Origin: Methyloversatilis universalis FAM5
GTDB taxonomy: Bacteria; Pseudomonadota; Gammaproteobacteria; Burkholderiales; Rhodocyclaceae
DNA length: 64,000 nucleotides
Assembly (NCBI RefSeq): GCF_000214035.2
Contig: NZ_AFHG01000041.1
Location: forward strand, 99-64,098
Reading direction: 5' to 3'
The notes beneath the pieces are model-generated. The model worked only from the letters and a program-made list of their open reading frames with translations. It had not been told where the DNA came from and made no database searches. Both the position numbers and the translations under genes were made by a program. Shown piece by piece: positions 1-8,821 of the stretch. Position 1 is the first letter of the stretch, and each line of letters starts with the position of its first letter.

Positions 1-62
1 CAAAACCCCGTCGCGCATCACTCGCACTCGGGACCCGCGCTCCAGCCGCGCATCGATCACCC

Positions 63-149
63 GTGGGAGCGGCGCCCCCGCCGCGATGCGGCCTCAACCA
101 CCCGCCACGCTCATTCCACCGCCGCATCGCGACGAGGCGTCGCTCCCAC
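63..149. repeat. REP-like inverted pair 1
   Basis: A GTGGGAGCGGCGCC...GCCGCGATGC motif runs forward at 63-92 and returns in inverted orientation at 121-149, a BIME-like pair. The core resembles the GTGGGAGCGG REP family of pseudomonads and other proteobacteria. It lies downstream of the minus-strand hydrolase gene that ends at 317. No gene is supported in positions 1-316. Confidence 0.7.
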
Positions 150-209
150 AAAACCCCACCGCGCGTCACTCGCACTCGGGATCCGCGCTCCACCACGCGT
201 CGCTCGACT

Positions 210-298
210 GTGGGAGCGGCGCCCTCGCCGCGATGCGGCCTTCAATCAGGCTCTATCTCCGTTCAACCGCCCTATCGCGGCGAGGGCGCCGCTCCCAC
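210..298. repeat. REP-like inverted pair 2
   Basis: Second head-to-head REP pair, forward at 210-240 and inverted at 272-298, with the same GTGGGAGCGGCGCC core as the first pair. It sits 19 bp beyond the end of the hydrolase gene, where it could act as a transcript-end stabiliser or terminator. That role is inference. Confidence 0.7.
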
Positions 299-316
299 GA
301 AAACACCGTCGGCCGA

Positions 317-1288
317 TCAATCCTCCCACTCCAGCTCCGCGTACGCTGCGGTGACATTGCGGCGATGGAACAGTTCGGCCAGTTCCCAATTGCCGACCTG
401 ATCTCGCGCGACTTCGTCGGCGGCCTGGGCCAGCTTTCGGCCGGCCTTGATGGCCGCCCTCGTTTGATCGGCCAATGCCTGCAGGTAGTTCCGCTGTTTC
501 GCAAAAGCGGCGCGCCAGTCGGTGCCCGAATCGCCGTGACCGGACACCACACGCTTCAGGTCGAGCGCGGCGATCTGGTCGCCCACCTTGAGCCAGCCGA
601 GCAGCTTGCCGTCGACGACAGGCATGTGGCCGACGAACAGCAGGTCGCCGGCGAACAGCGTGCCGCTCGCTTCGTCGAGCACGGTGAGGTCGTTGTCGGT
701 GTGAGCGGTCGGCCAGGCGTGCAGCCGGAGCCGGCGGTCACCGAGGTCAATGCTTTCCTCGCCCTGCACGGCGCGGGTTGGCGCCACCAGTTCGATACCG
801 CGGCCGGCCTCGCCCATCAGGCGTTCGGCCGCTGCGACGTAGCCGCGCCCGCGTGCCGCCAGCGCCGGCAGCAGCTTCACGTGGCCGATGAAGGCGGGCG
901 CGTCGGCGAGAAAGGCCTGATTGCCCAGCAGGTGGTCCGGATGCACGTGGGTGTTGATCACGTAGCACACCGGCAGCGCGGTTTTCTGCCGCACGCTCTC
1001 GCGCAGCGCGGCCCCCACCGCCGGCGATCCGCCGGTGTCGATCACCGCCACGCAGCGGCTGCCGACCACGAAACCGAGATTGGAAATGGCGCCGCGGTTG
1101 TGCGCGTCCTGTTCCGCGGTTTCGCCATTGAACACGAATACGCCGGGCGCGATCTCGCGCACCGGCAGCGGTTCGGCCGCCCGCGCCGGCAGCATCGCCA
1201 GCAGGCCCAGACAGCACGCCGCCAGCCCGATCCGCCACGCGCTGCGCGGCGCTGCAGATTTGCGCTCCACTGTGTCCCTCGTTAGCAT
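317..1288 (-). CDS. Exported metallo-beta-lactamase-fold hydrolase, quinoprotein relay type
   Basis: A 323-residue protein with an N-terminal signal peptide (hydrophobic stretch GLAACCLGLLAMLPARA) followed by a metallo-beta-lactamase domain. The zinc motif THVHPDH is clear, with further candidate ligands in the AHTDND and SGHGD segments. The closest family I recognise is the SoxH-like quinoprotein relay system zinc metallohydrolases, periplasmic proteins that travel with PQQ- or quinone-linked dehydrogenases; the substrate is unknown. The ATG at 1288 is chosen because GGAG lies 7 nt upstream; a GTG at 1318 would add ten charged residues. It stands alone, divergent from the efflux operon. A generic MBL-fold lipid or glyoxalase-type hydrolase remains possible. 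Confidence 0.78.
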   Translation of the reverse strand: MLTRDTVERKSAAPRSAWRIGLAACCLGLLAMLPARAAEPLPVREIAPGVFVFNGETAEQDAHNRGAISNLGFVVGSRCVAVIDTGGSPAVGAALRESVRQKTALPVCYVINTHVHPDHLLGNQAFLADAPAFIGHVKLLPALAARGRGYVAAAERLMGEAGRGIELVAPTRAVQGEESIDLGDRRLRLHAWPTAHTDNDLTVLDEASGTLFAGDLLFVGHMPVVDGKLLGWLKVGDQIAALDLKRVVSGHGDSGTDWRAAFAKQRNYLQALADQTRAAIKAGRKLAQAADEVARDQVGNWELAELFHRRNVTAAYAELEWED

Positions 1289-1359
1289 GCGGCGTCTCCG
1301 GCGTTCATCTTGCGCCACTCTCCAGCCACTTTTCCTGCGGCCCAGAATAACAAATCAGG

Positions 1360-2742
1360 ATGCAGCGCCCCACCCTTCCACTCCGCCTGCTGCTGCCGAT
1401 TCTGGCGATGTCCGGTTGTGCCCTGCAGCATGTGGAGCCAGCCCCGCTGCAGCCGGAAACCACCCACGCCGCCTACCGCCAGCGCACGCTGGGTGATGCC
1501 GCCACGCGCGAACTGCTGGCGCAACGCAATATCGACGTCAGCGCCTGGCCGCCTGCGCGCTGGACGCCGGAGCTGCTGGTGCTCGCTTCGCTCGACCGCC
1601 ATCCGCTCACCGCCCAGGCCCGCGCCCGCGCGCAGCTGGCCCGGGCCGAACTGCAGACCGCAGGCCTGAAGCCGCGCGTGTCGCTGTCGCCCGAACTGGA
1701 ACGCAGCAATGACCGCAGCGGCGGGCAGTCGGCATGGAGCGTTGGCCTGGCGCTGGATCTGGCGGTCACCGGCCAGTCGGTGCGCGAGGCGCGCATCGAG
1801 CGCGCCCGGCTGCTGGCCGATGCGGCGGTGCTGGACGAAGCCGATGCGGTGTGGGCGATACGCGGCGCGGCCCGACGCGCCCTGCTCGATCTGTGGTCGG
1901 CCAATGCCGAACTCAAGCTGCTGGACCAGCTGGTGGTCGGCTGGCTGGACGCGCAGGCGGCGATGCAGAAGCGCTACGAGCTGGGCGCGGCCGACGCGCT
2001 GGAGCTGACCACCACCCGCACCGCGGCCGCGCAGGCCGAATCGCGCTACGTGGTGACCGAACAGCGGCAGATCCGCGCCCGCGGCGAACTGGCCCAGGCG
2101 CTCGCGCTGCCGCTGTCGGCGGTCGATGCGCTGGCGCTCGATTTCAGCGAATTCGAAAATCCGCCGCCGCTGCCGGCGGACGACGCACTGCGCGCCGCCA
2201 CCCTGCTCGACCGCATTGACCTGCGCCGCGCGCTGGCGCGGCACGAAGCGGCCGAAGCGGGCCTGCGCGTTGAACTGCGCGCCCAGTATCCGGAAATCCG
2301 CATCCAGCCCGGCCTGCTGTGGGACCAGGGCGCCACCGTGTGGAAGCTGGGCGCCTCGCTGCCGCTGTTCGCCGGCGAACGCCAGGCCGGACCGATCGCC
2401 GAGGCGGTCGCGCGGCGCGAGCTGGCGGCACAGGAATTCCTCGCGCTGCAGGCGCAGTCGCTGGGCGCGCTCGACCTCGCCCGCGCCCGGGTGAAGGCGG
2501 CGGTGCTCGATACCGACGGCGCCGAAGCCGAGCACGACGAAGAAAGACTGCAGCTCACCCGCACCGAACAGCGCTACACCCGCGGCGACGCCGACCGGCT
2601 GGACCGCCAGCTGGCCCGCATCCGGCTGATCGAAGCCGACATCCGGGTGGTGCAGGCACGCACCCGCACGCTCGCCTCACGCCTGGCGCTCGAGGACGCG
2701 CTGCAACGGCCGCTGTCGGCCGTGATGGAAGGACGACCATGA
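1360..2742 (+). CDS. Outer-membrane efflux lipoprotein, TolC/CzcC type
   Basis: 460 residues, first gene of a three-gene RND efflux operon. The N-terminus is a lipoprotein signal with lipobox LAMSGC, so Cys20 should be lipidated. The body is rich in long Ala/Arg/Leu/Glu helices typical of outer-membrane efflux (OEP) domains, and the length fits the CzcC/TolC family. It would form the outer-membrane channel for the adaptor and pump encoded downstream. Its stop overlaps the next start as ATGA (2739-2742), implying translational coupling. The substrate is not readable from this subunit. Confidence 0.85.
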   Translation: MQRPTLPLRLLLPILAMSGCALQHVEPAPLQPETTHAAYRQRTLGDAATRELLAQRNIDVSAWPPARWTPELLVLASLDRHPLTAQARARAQLARAELQTAGLKPRVSLSPELERSNDRSGGQSAWSVGLALDLAVTGQSVREARIERARLLADAAVLDEADAVWAIRGAARRALLDLWSANAELKLLDQLVVGWLDAQAAMQKRYELGAADALELTTTRTAAAQAESRYVVTEQRQIRARGELAQALALPLSAVDALALDFSEFENPPPLPADDALRAATLLDRIDLRRALARHEAAEAGLRVELRAQYPEIRIQPGLLWDQGATVWKLGASLPLFAGERQAGPIAEAVARRELAAQEFLALQAQSLGALDLARARVKAAVLDTDGAEAEHDEERLQLTRTEQRYTRGDADRLDRQLARIRLIEADIRVVQARTRTLASRLALEDALQRPLSAVMEGRP

Positions 2743-3785
2743 AACTGATCACCCCCTACCGCGCGATGTTCGTGATGGGCCTCGTCATCATCGGCCTGGT
2801 GTGGACCGTCATCTACTACGCCCGCGACGAATGGCGGCTGCACGACGCCGCGCCGGACGACGACATCGCGGTGCCCTCTCTGGTCGATCGCGACGAAAGC
2901 GGCATGGTGAGCGTGAAGCTCACCGCGGCCGCGCAGAAGGCCAGCGGCATCGAGGTCGGCCAGCCGGTGGCGGTGCGTGCCGGCACCGAGCGCGAAGCGC
3001 AGGCCACGGTGCTGGACGTGGAACCGCTGTTCGCGCTGCGTTCGCAGCTGCACGAGGCACGCGCCGACATCGCCCGCCTCGCCTCGCAGCTCGCCCGATC
3101 CGAAGCCGAACGCGACCGCATACAGGCGCTGTACAACGACGACCGCAACGCCTCGGAGCGTGCGCTGCAGACCGCGCGCAGCCAGGCCGAACAGGACCGC
3201 GGCGCGCTGGCCGCCGCGCGCGCCCGGGCAGACGGCCTGTACGCACGCCTGGTGCAGGGCTGGGGCACGCTGGCCGGCGATGCCTCCGGCGAAGGCCCGA
3301 AAGAGCTGGAACGTCTGGCCGACCGCCGGGCATCGCTGGTGGCGATCGCGCTGCGCGGCGAAGGCGAGGCACCGCCGCTGATGCAGCTGCGCCTGCCGGA
3401 CGGTGCCGACCTGATCGAGGCGCGCCGCATCGGTCTGGCGCCGCGCAGCGTCAGCTTCGCCGCCGGTGAAACCTGGCTGTACAAGACCGAGCGGGTGCTG
3501 CCCACCGGCACCCGGCTGGCCGCGCGCGGCGTGACCGGTACCGAAGTGCTGCACCTCGTGCCCAACAGCGCGGTGGTCTGGTACGCCGGCCTGCCCTGGG
3601 TCTATGTGCGCGACGACGACGAGCCGGAAGAATTCATCCGTCAGGCGCTGCCGGCGGAATCGCAGCGTCCGGACGGCTGGCTGGCCCCGGCGCTGGAAGA
3701 GGACGCGCGCGTCGTCATTCGCGGCGCCCAGCTGCTGCTGTCGGAAGAGCTGAAGCACACCCTGGCGGACGAGAACGATGACTGA
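2739..3785 (+). CDS. Periplasmic adaptor (membrane fusion) subunit of RND pump
   Basis: 348 residues. An N-terminal membrane anchor (about residues 8-27) is followed by a beta segment, a coiled-coil hairpin (about residues 105-175, heptad-like Ala/Arg/Glu) and a C-terminal barrel/membrane-proximal part containing VPNSAVVWYAGLPWVYV. This is the layout of HlyD/CusB-like adaptors linking an inner-membrane RND permease to an outer-membrane channel. The start overlaps the upstream stop by 4 bp. The pump gene follows only after a 489-bp gap filled with REP repeats, so coupling to the permease has probably been lost. Confidence 0.8.
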   Translation: MKLITPYRAMFVMGLVIIGLVWTVIYYARDEWRLHDAAPDDDIAVPSLVDRDESGMVSVKLTAAAQKASGIEVGQPVAVRAGTEREAQATVLDVEPLFALRSQLHEARADIARLASQLARSEAERDRIQALYNDDRNASERALQTARSQAEQDRGALAAARARADGLYARLVQGWGTLAGDASGEGPKELERLADRRASLVAIALRGEGEAPPLMQLRLPDGADLIEARRIGLAPRSVSFAAGETWLYKTERVLPTGTRLAARGVTGTEVLHLVPNSAVVWYAGLPWVYVRDDDEPEEFIRQALPAESQRPDGWLAPALEEDARVVIRGAQLLLSEELKHTLADENDD

Positions 3786-3824
3786 GTGCCTGCCGGCCTT
3801 TTCGCCTGCGGGGCCGTGCGATGT

Positions 3825-4001
3825 GACCGCCGCAATCGCGGCGGGGCGCCGCTCCCACACGAACCTGCGCAGTCCGTCGCCAGAGACCCAGTGCGAGAAC
3901 AACGGTCACGGCCGGAGCCTTTGTCACAAGAACCCGCACAGTCCATCGCTCCACCCCCTGTGGGAGCGGCGCCCCCGCCGCGATGCGGCCGTGGCCGGTC
4001 G
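3825..4001. repeat. Direct repeat copy A carrying two REP-like palindromes
   Basis: First copy of an approximately 177-bp module repeated with a 246-bp period. It contains an inverted REP core (near 3832-3858) and a forward REP core (near 3959-3990), separated by a stretch with CCAGAGACCCAGTGCGAGAA. The module lies between the adaptor and permease genes of one efflux operon. Open frames through it are not genes; they follow the repeat. Confidence 0.8.
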
Positions 4002-4070
4002 CAACGGCCTTTCACATGCAGGGCAGGCGCCTGCGAACGACTTCATCGCTGGCGAGCCTGTGCACGATGC

Positions 4071-4247
4071 GACCGCCGCAATCGCGGCGGGGCGCCGCTC
4101 CCACATGAACCCGCACGGTCCGTCGCCAGAGACCCAGTGCGAGAACAGCGGTCACGGCCGGGGCCTTTCTCACAGGAAACCGCACAGTCCATCGCTCCAC
4201 CCCCTGTGGGAGCGGCGCCCCCGCCGCGATGCGGCCGTGGCGGGTCG
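4071..4247. repeat. Direct repeat copy B carrying two REP-like palindromes
   Basis: Second copy of the module, offset by 246 bp from copy A, with a few substitutions. It again carries an inverted then a forward REP core (near 4078-4104 and 4205-4236). The two copies are separated by about 69 bp of unrelated sequence. Together they fill the whole 3786-4274 gap. Confidence 0.8.
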
Positions 4248-4274
4248 CGATGACACTGACTGCAGGGGCGCACG

Positions 4275-7200
4275 ATGATTGAAACCATCGTCCGTTTCTC
4301 GGTCCGGCGGCCGGCCATCGTGCTGGCGCTGGCACTGGTGCTCACGCTGTACGCGCTCAGCCGCATGTTCGATGCGCGGCTGGACGTGTTCCCGGAATTC
4401 GCGCCGGCGCAGGTGGTGATACAGACCGAGGCGCCGGGCCTGCCGGCCGATCTGGTGGAAACCCGGGTCACCACGCCGATCGAGGCGGCGGTGTCCGGTA
4501 CCCGCGGGCTGAAGGAGCTGCGCTCGCAGTCCATCCCCGGACTGTCGGTGGTCACCGTCATCTTCGACGAGAAATCGGATCTGTTCCGCAACCGGCAGCT
4601 GGTGGCCGAGCGGCTGGGCACGCTGGGTTCGCTGCTGCCGCCGCGGGTGACGCCGGTCATCACGCCGCTCACCTCGTCGGCCTCCACGCTGCTGGGCGTC
4701 GGCCTCACCTCGGACAAGCGCTCGCTGATGGACATGCGCTACCTGGTCGATTCGGTGGTGCGCCCTCACCTGCTGGCGGTACCCGGCGTGGCCGACGTGA
4801 ACGTGTTCGGCGGCGACGTGCGGCAGTGGCAGATACAGCTCGACCCGGCCCGCCTGCGCACGCTGGGCGTCACGCTGGCCGACGTGGAGAACGCGGCGCG
4901 CGGCGCAGCCACCGTGGCCGGCGCCGGTTTCGTCGAGAGCGACAACCAGCGCCTGCTGATCGCGGTCGATGCCACGCCAGCCACCGCGCGCAGCCTGGAA
5001 CAGCTCACCGTCACGCTGCCCGACGGCCGCTCGCTGATGCTGGGCGACATCGGCAAGGTCCGCGAAGCGCCGGCACCGGCGATCAGCGCGGCGCAGATCA
5101 ATGGCACGCCGGGCGTGTTCATGATGGTGCAGGGCCAGCTCGGCGCCGACACGCTGGGCGTCACGCTGGAACTGGAAAAGGCGCTGGCCGACCTCGCGCC
5201 GCTGCTGGAGCGCGAACAGCTCACGCTGCATCCGGCGCTGTTCCGCCCGGCCAACTTCATCGAAACCGCGCTCGGCAACGTGCGGACCGACGTGCTGATC
5301 GGCGCCTCGCTGGTCATCGTGGTGCTCTTCCTCTTCCTGTACAACCTGCGCACCGCCTTCATTTCCGCGGTGGCGATTCCGCTGTCGCTGCTGGCCGCGG
5401 TGCTGGTGATGCTGGAAGCCGGCGCCAGCCTGAACATCATGGTGCTGGGCGGTCTGGCGATCGCGCTCGGCGAGGTGGTGGACGACGCCATCATCGACTG
5501 CGAGAACATCTACCGCCGGCTGCGCGAAAACCGCCACAGCGGCTCGCCGGTGGCGACCTGGAAGGTGGTGCTCGACGCCTCGATGGAGGTGCGCAGTTCG
5601 GTGGTGTACGCCACCTTCATCGTGGCGCTGGTATTCGTGCCGCTGCTCACGCTGTCGGGCGTGGCCGGCAAGCTGTTCGCGCCGCTGGGGCTGGCCTACA
5701 TCCTGGCCATCATGGCCTCGCTGGTGGTGGCGCTGACGGTGACGCCGGCGATGAGCTGGCTCATGCTGGGCCAGCGCGACCTGCCCGACGACGACCCGCC
5801 GCTGATCCGCTGGCTGCGCCCGCGCTACGAGCGCACGCTGCGCGCGATCGAACGCAAACCGCAGCGGCTGATTGCGGTGGTCATGCTGGTGCTGGCCGGC
5901 GGCATCGGCGTGCTGCCGCTGTTCGGCGGCGAATTCATTCCGCCGCTGCGCGAAGGCCACTACATCGTGCACCTGTCGACCATTCCGGGCACCGCGCCGG
6001 GCGAGGTGCTGCGCGTGGGCCAGAAGGTGACCGAACAGATCCTGAAGATCGACGGCGTGAAGTCGGTGGCGCAGTGGGTGGGCCGCGCACAGAACGGCGC
6101 CGACCCCTTCGGCCCGCACTACAGCGAGGTGGAGATCGAGATCGGGCCGCTGGACGGCGCCACCCAGTCGCGCATCCTGGCCGACATCCGGCGCACCGTG
6201 ACCGGCGACGACGGCGACGAGGACCGCTCGGACGAAGCGGCGCAGGCCTCGGTCGGCTTCCCCGGCCTCGCCTTCTCGGTCAATACCTTCCTGACCGAAC
6301 GCATCGGCGAAACCGAATCCGGCTTCCCGGCCGCGCTGGTGGTGCAGGTGTTCGGCACCAACCTCGACCGGCTCGATGCCGACGCCACCGCGGTGGCGCA
6401 GGCGCTGGGCAAGGTGAAGGGCGCGACCGACGTGCAGGTGCTGGCACCGCCGGGCACGCCGGAAATCATCGTGCGGCCGCGTCTGGACAAGCTGGCGGTG
6501 TGGCGGCTGTCGCCGGACGATGTGCTACTCGCCGCCCAGACCGCCTTCGCCGGCAGCCGGGTGAGCGAGGTGTACCGCGGTACGCTGGCCACGCCGCTGG
6601 TGGTGACGCTGGACCCGGAGCACCGCCGCTCGCCGACCGAAATCGGCCGGCTGCCGCTGCGCACGCCGGACGGCCGGCTGATCGAACTGCGCGACGTGGC
6701 CGACATCGCGATCGAGAACGGCCGCTACAAGATCCTGCATTCGGGCGGCAAGCGGGTGCAGACCATCACCGCCAACCTCGCGGCCGGCCACGACCTGGCC
6801 CAGTTCAGCGCCGAGGTGCACCGCGCGCTGCGCGAACAGGTGAAATTCAATCCGGGCAGCTACTACAAGGTGACCGGCGCGGCCGAAGCGCAGGCGCAGG
6901 CGCGGCGCGAACTGACCACCCACTCGCTGCTGGCGGCCGCGGCCATCGCCATCCTGCTGATGCTGGCCTTCTCCAACCTGCGCAACCTGATGATCACCTT
7001 CGTGAACCTGCCGTTCGCGCTGATCGGCGGCGTGCTGGCCGCGCTGGCCGGCGGCGGCTGGCTGTCGCTCGGTTCGGTGGTCGGCTTCGTGACGCTGTTC
7101 GGCATCACGCTGCGCAACTCCATCATGCTGGCGTCGCACTACCAGCATCTGGTCGAAGTGGAAGGCCGCGTCTGGAACATCGACACCGCCATCGTCGGCG

Positions 7201-7421
7201 CGGCGGAGCGCCTGCCCTCCATCCTGATGACCGCGCTGGTGACCGGCCTCGGCCTGATGCCGCTGGTGCTGGGTTCGGGCGAACCCGGGCGCGAGATCGA
7301 AGGCCCGATGGCCGCCATCATCGTCGGCGGTCTGGCCACCTCCACCCTGCTGAACCTGCTGGTGCTGCCCACGCTGCTGCTGCACTACGGCCGCTTCGAG
7401 CGCCGCAGCGAACAGGCCTGA
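4275..7421 (+). CDS. RND efflux permease, CzcA/CusA-like heavy-metal subfamily
   Basis: 1048 residues, the usual length of HME-type RND permeases. It begins MIETIVRFSVRRP, has a first membrane helix, a large periplasmic loop, a central membrane block (about 335-540), a second large loop and a C-terminal block ending near 1040. In the proton-relay helix it reads GEVVDDAIIDCENIYRRL, where CzcA has a Gly-Leu-Ile-Val-Asp-Gly pattern. The conserved DD and E are present but the first CzcA-type Asp is not, so the metal specificity is uncertain. It is the inner-membrane, proton-driven pump of the tripartite complex with the two upstream genes. ATG is chosen; the REP array lies directly upstream. Confidence 0.88.
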   Translation: MIETIVRFSVRRPAIVLALALVLTLYALSRMFDARLDVFPEFAPAQVVIQTEAPGLPADLVETRVTTPIEAAVSGTRGLKELRSQSIPGLSVVTVIFDEKSDLFRNRQLVAERLGTLGSLLPPRVTPVITPLTSSASTLLGVGLTSDKRSLMDMRYLVDSVVRPHLLAVPGVADVNVFGGDVRQWQIQLDPARLRTLGVTLADVENAARGAATVAGAGFVESDNQRLLIAVDATPATARSLEQLTVTLPDGRSLMLGDIGKVREAPAPAISAAQINGTPGVFMMVQGQLGADTLGVTLELEKALADLAPLLEREQLTLHPALFRPANFIETALGNVRTDVLIGASLVIVVLFLFLYNLRTAFISAVAIPLSLLAAVLVMLEAGASLNIMVLGGLAIALGEVVDDAIIDCENIYRRLRENRHSGSPVATWKVVLDASMEVRSSVVYATFIVALVFVPLLTLSGVAGKLFAPLGLAYILAIMASLVVALTVTPAMSWLMLGQRDLPDDDPPLIRWLRPRYERTLRAIERKPQRLIAVVMLVLAGGIGVLPLFGGEFIPPLREGHYIVHLSTIPGTAPGEVLRVGQKVTEQILKIDGVKSVAQWVGRAQNGADPFGPHYSEVEIEIGPLDGATQSRILADIRRTVTGDDGDEDRSDEAAQASVGFPGLAFSVNTFLTERIGETESGFPAALVVQVFGTNLDRLDADATAVAQALGKVKGATDVQVLAPPGTPEIIVRPRLDKLAVWRLSPDDVLLAAQTAFAGSRVSEVYRGTLATPLVVTLDPEHRRSPTEIGRLPLRTPDGRLIELRDVADIAIENGRYKILHSGGKRVQTITANLAAGHDLAQFSAEVHRALREQVKFNPGSYYKVTGAAEAQAQARRELTTHSLLAAAAIAILLMLAFSNLRNLMITFVNLPFALIGGVLAALAGGGWLSLGSVVGFVTLFGITLRNSIMLASHYQHLVEVEGRVWNIDTAIVGAAERLPSILMTALVTGLGLMPLVLGSGEPGREIEGPMAAIIVGGLATSTLLNLLVLPTLLLHYGRFERRSEQA

Positions 7422-7446
7422 GCGCGGCGCGCCGCCGCGGCCCGGG

Positions 7447-8574
7447 TCAGCCCTGGGAGCGCAGGCTGCGCCGGAACATGAGCAGCGAGGCGCCGAACAG
7501 CGTGGCGGCGATGGCCGCCATCGCCAGCAGGCTGGGCCACACCACGTCCAGCCCGGCACCGCGGTAGAGCACCGCCTGCGCGAGGCTGACGAAATGCGTG
7601 GTCGGCGCGAACTGCATGATGAACTGCACCGCCTGCGGCATGCTTTCGCGCGGCGTCATGCCGCCGGACAGCAGCTCCAGCGGCAGGATGACCAGAATCA
7701 TCATGAGCCCGAGCTGGGGCATGTTGCGCGACAGCGTACCGATGAAGATGCCGAGCGAGGTGGTGGCCAGCAGCTGTATCAGCGCGCCGGCCATGAACAG
7801 CGGCAGCGAGCCGGCGATCGGCACCGCCAGCGCGCCGCCGATCACGAAGTGCAGCGACAGGCCGACCGCCACCCACACCACCAGCGCCATCGCCCACACC
7901 TTGGCGAACATGATTTCGAAGGCGCCGACCGGCATCACCATCAGGTGTTCCAGCGTGCCGTGCTCGCGCTCGCGGATCAGTGCTGCGCCAGTCAGGATGA
8001 CCGACAGCAGCGTCACGTTGTTGATCAGTTCCATCACGCTGCCGAACCACGCACTGGTCAGGTTGGGATTGAACAGGATGGTGGGCGCCAGCTCGATCGG
8101 CGCAACCGTTTCGGTCCGCCGGTGCTGCACGAATTCCGCCACCTCGCCGAGCACGATGTTCTGGATGTAGTTGGCGCCGATGAAGGCCTGGCTCACCCGC
8201 ATCGCGTCGATATTCACCTGAATGGACGGCTGTTCGCCGGCCAGCACGTCGCGCTCGAAGTCCGGCGGAATGTCGAGCACGAAAGTCCAGCTGCCGGCAT
8301 CCAGCCCGGGATCGACCGCCGGCGGCGCGATCATGTCCGGCCGCTTGAAGTACGGCCCGTAGAAGGCGCCGGCAATGCGTGCCGACAGCACAGAGCCATC
8401 CTGATCGACGATGGCGATCGGCGCGTTGTGCAGCTCCTGCGACGTGGCGGTGGCGGCGCTGTAGATGCCGCCGGAGAACGCCCACGCGATCATGATGAGC
8501 AGCACCTTGTCGTGCCACAGGCTCATCAGTTCCTTCAGCCCGAGTCGCCAGGCGTTGAGCAGGCGGCGCCTCAT
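7447..8574 (-). CDS. ABC-2 type export permease, YhhJ-like
   Basis: 375 residues. An N-terminal membrane helix (about residues 25-45), a long periplasmic domain and five further helices clustered in the C-terminal half match ABC2_membrane permeases of the YhhJ/YbhR group. It is the third gene of a minus-strand operon after the HlyD-like adaptor and the ATPase-permease fusion. The ATG at 8574 is shared with the edge of the MITE-like element at 8575-8820. Without that element the start would read TGATG, overlapping the upstream stop. Only AGG immediately before the ATG remains as a ribosome site, so expression may be lower than its partners. Confidence 0.85.
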   Translation of the reverse strand: MRRRLLNAWRLGLKELMSLWHDKVLLIMIAWAFSGGIYSAATATSQELHNAPIAIVDQDGSVLSARIAGAFYGPYFKRPDMIAPPAVDPGLDAGSWTFVLDIPPDFERDVLAGEQPSIQVNIDAMRVSQAFIGANYIQNIVLGEVAEFVQHRRTETVAPIELAPTILFNPNLTSAWFGSVMELINNVTLLSVILTGAALIREREHGTLEHLMVMPVGAFEIMFAKVWAMALVVWVAVGLSLHFVIGGALAVPIAGSLPLFMAGALIQLLATTSLGIFIGTLSRNMPQLGLMMILVILPLELLSGGMTPRESMPQAVQFIMQFAPTTHFVSLAQAVLYRGAGLDVVWPSLLAMAAIAATLFGASLLMFRRSLRSQG

Positions 8575-8820
8575 CCTGAAAACCCCGGCCGATCGGCGAT
8601 CGGTGAAACGCAACGGGCGCGGCTGGCGGGGTGTACGGCAAGGCGCGAGGACGCGGCAGGATGGCCCCCTGCAAGGACGAGCAACACCGCCGGGCGCCCC
8701 GCCAGCCGTGCGCGCGACGTCGAAGCGGTCTCACCCGGACGATGAGCGATGCACGCTGCGGGCTCCCTTGACGGGCAGGGCATGCAGCACCTTGGCAAGC
8801 GGTCGGCCGGGGTTTTCAGG
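8575..8820. mobile_element. MITE-like element with 18-bp perfect terminal inverted repeats
   Basis: The 246-bp segment begins CCTGAAAACCCCGGCCGA (8575-8592) and ends with its exact reverse complement (8803-8820). It is flanked by the dinucleotide AT on both sides (8573-8574 and 8821-8822). An internal 11-bp inverted repeat (8621-8631 with 8697-8707) allows a long hairpin. No transposase is encoded. Deleting the element and one AT restores an overlapping TGATG stop/start between the two ABC genes. This supports a real insertion with AT target duplication. Its family is not identified. Confidence 0.75.
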
Positions 8821-8821
8821 A

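Noticed and set aside
63-401. Possible genes in the first 400 bp
   Set aside because: They consist of REP palindromes and the antisense of the hydrolase gene.
3778-4278. Open frames running through the REP direct repeats
   Set aside because: They only follow the repeated DNA, with the same peptide appearing twice; no ribosome site.
4170-6119. Long minus-strand open frame opposite the RND pump
   Set aside because: The translation is a His/Arg/Gln/Ala-rich shadow of codon bias in the real gene; no motif, start site or homologue pattern.
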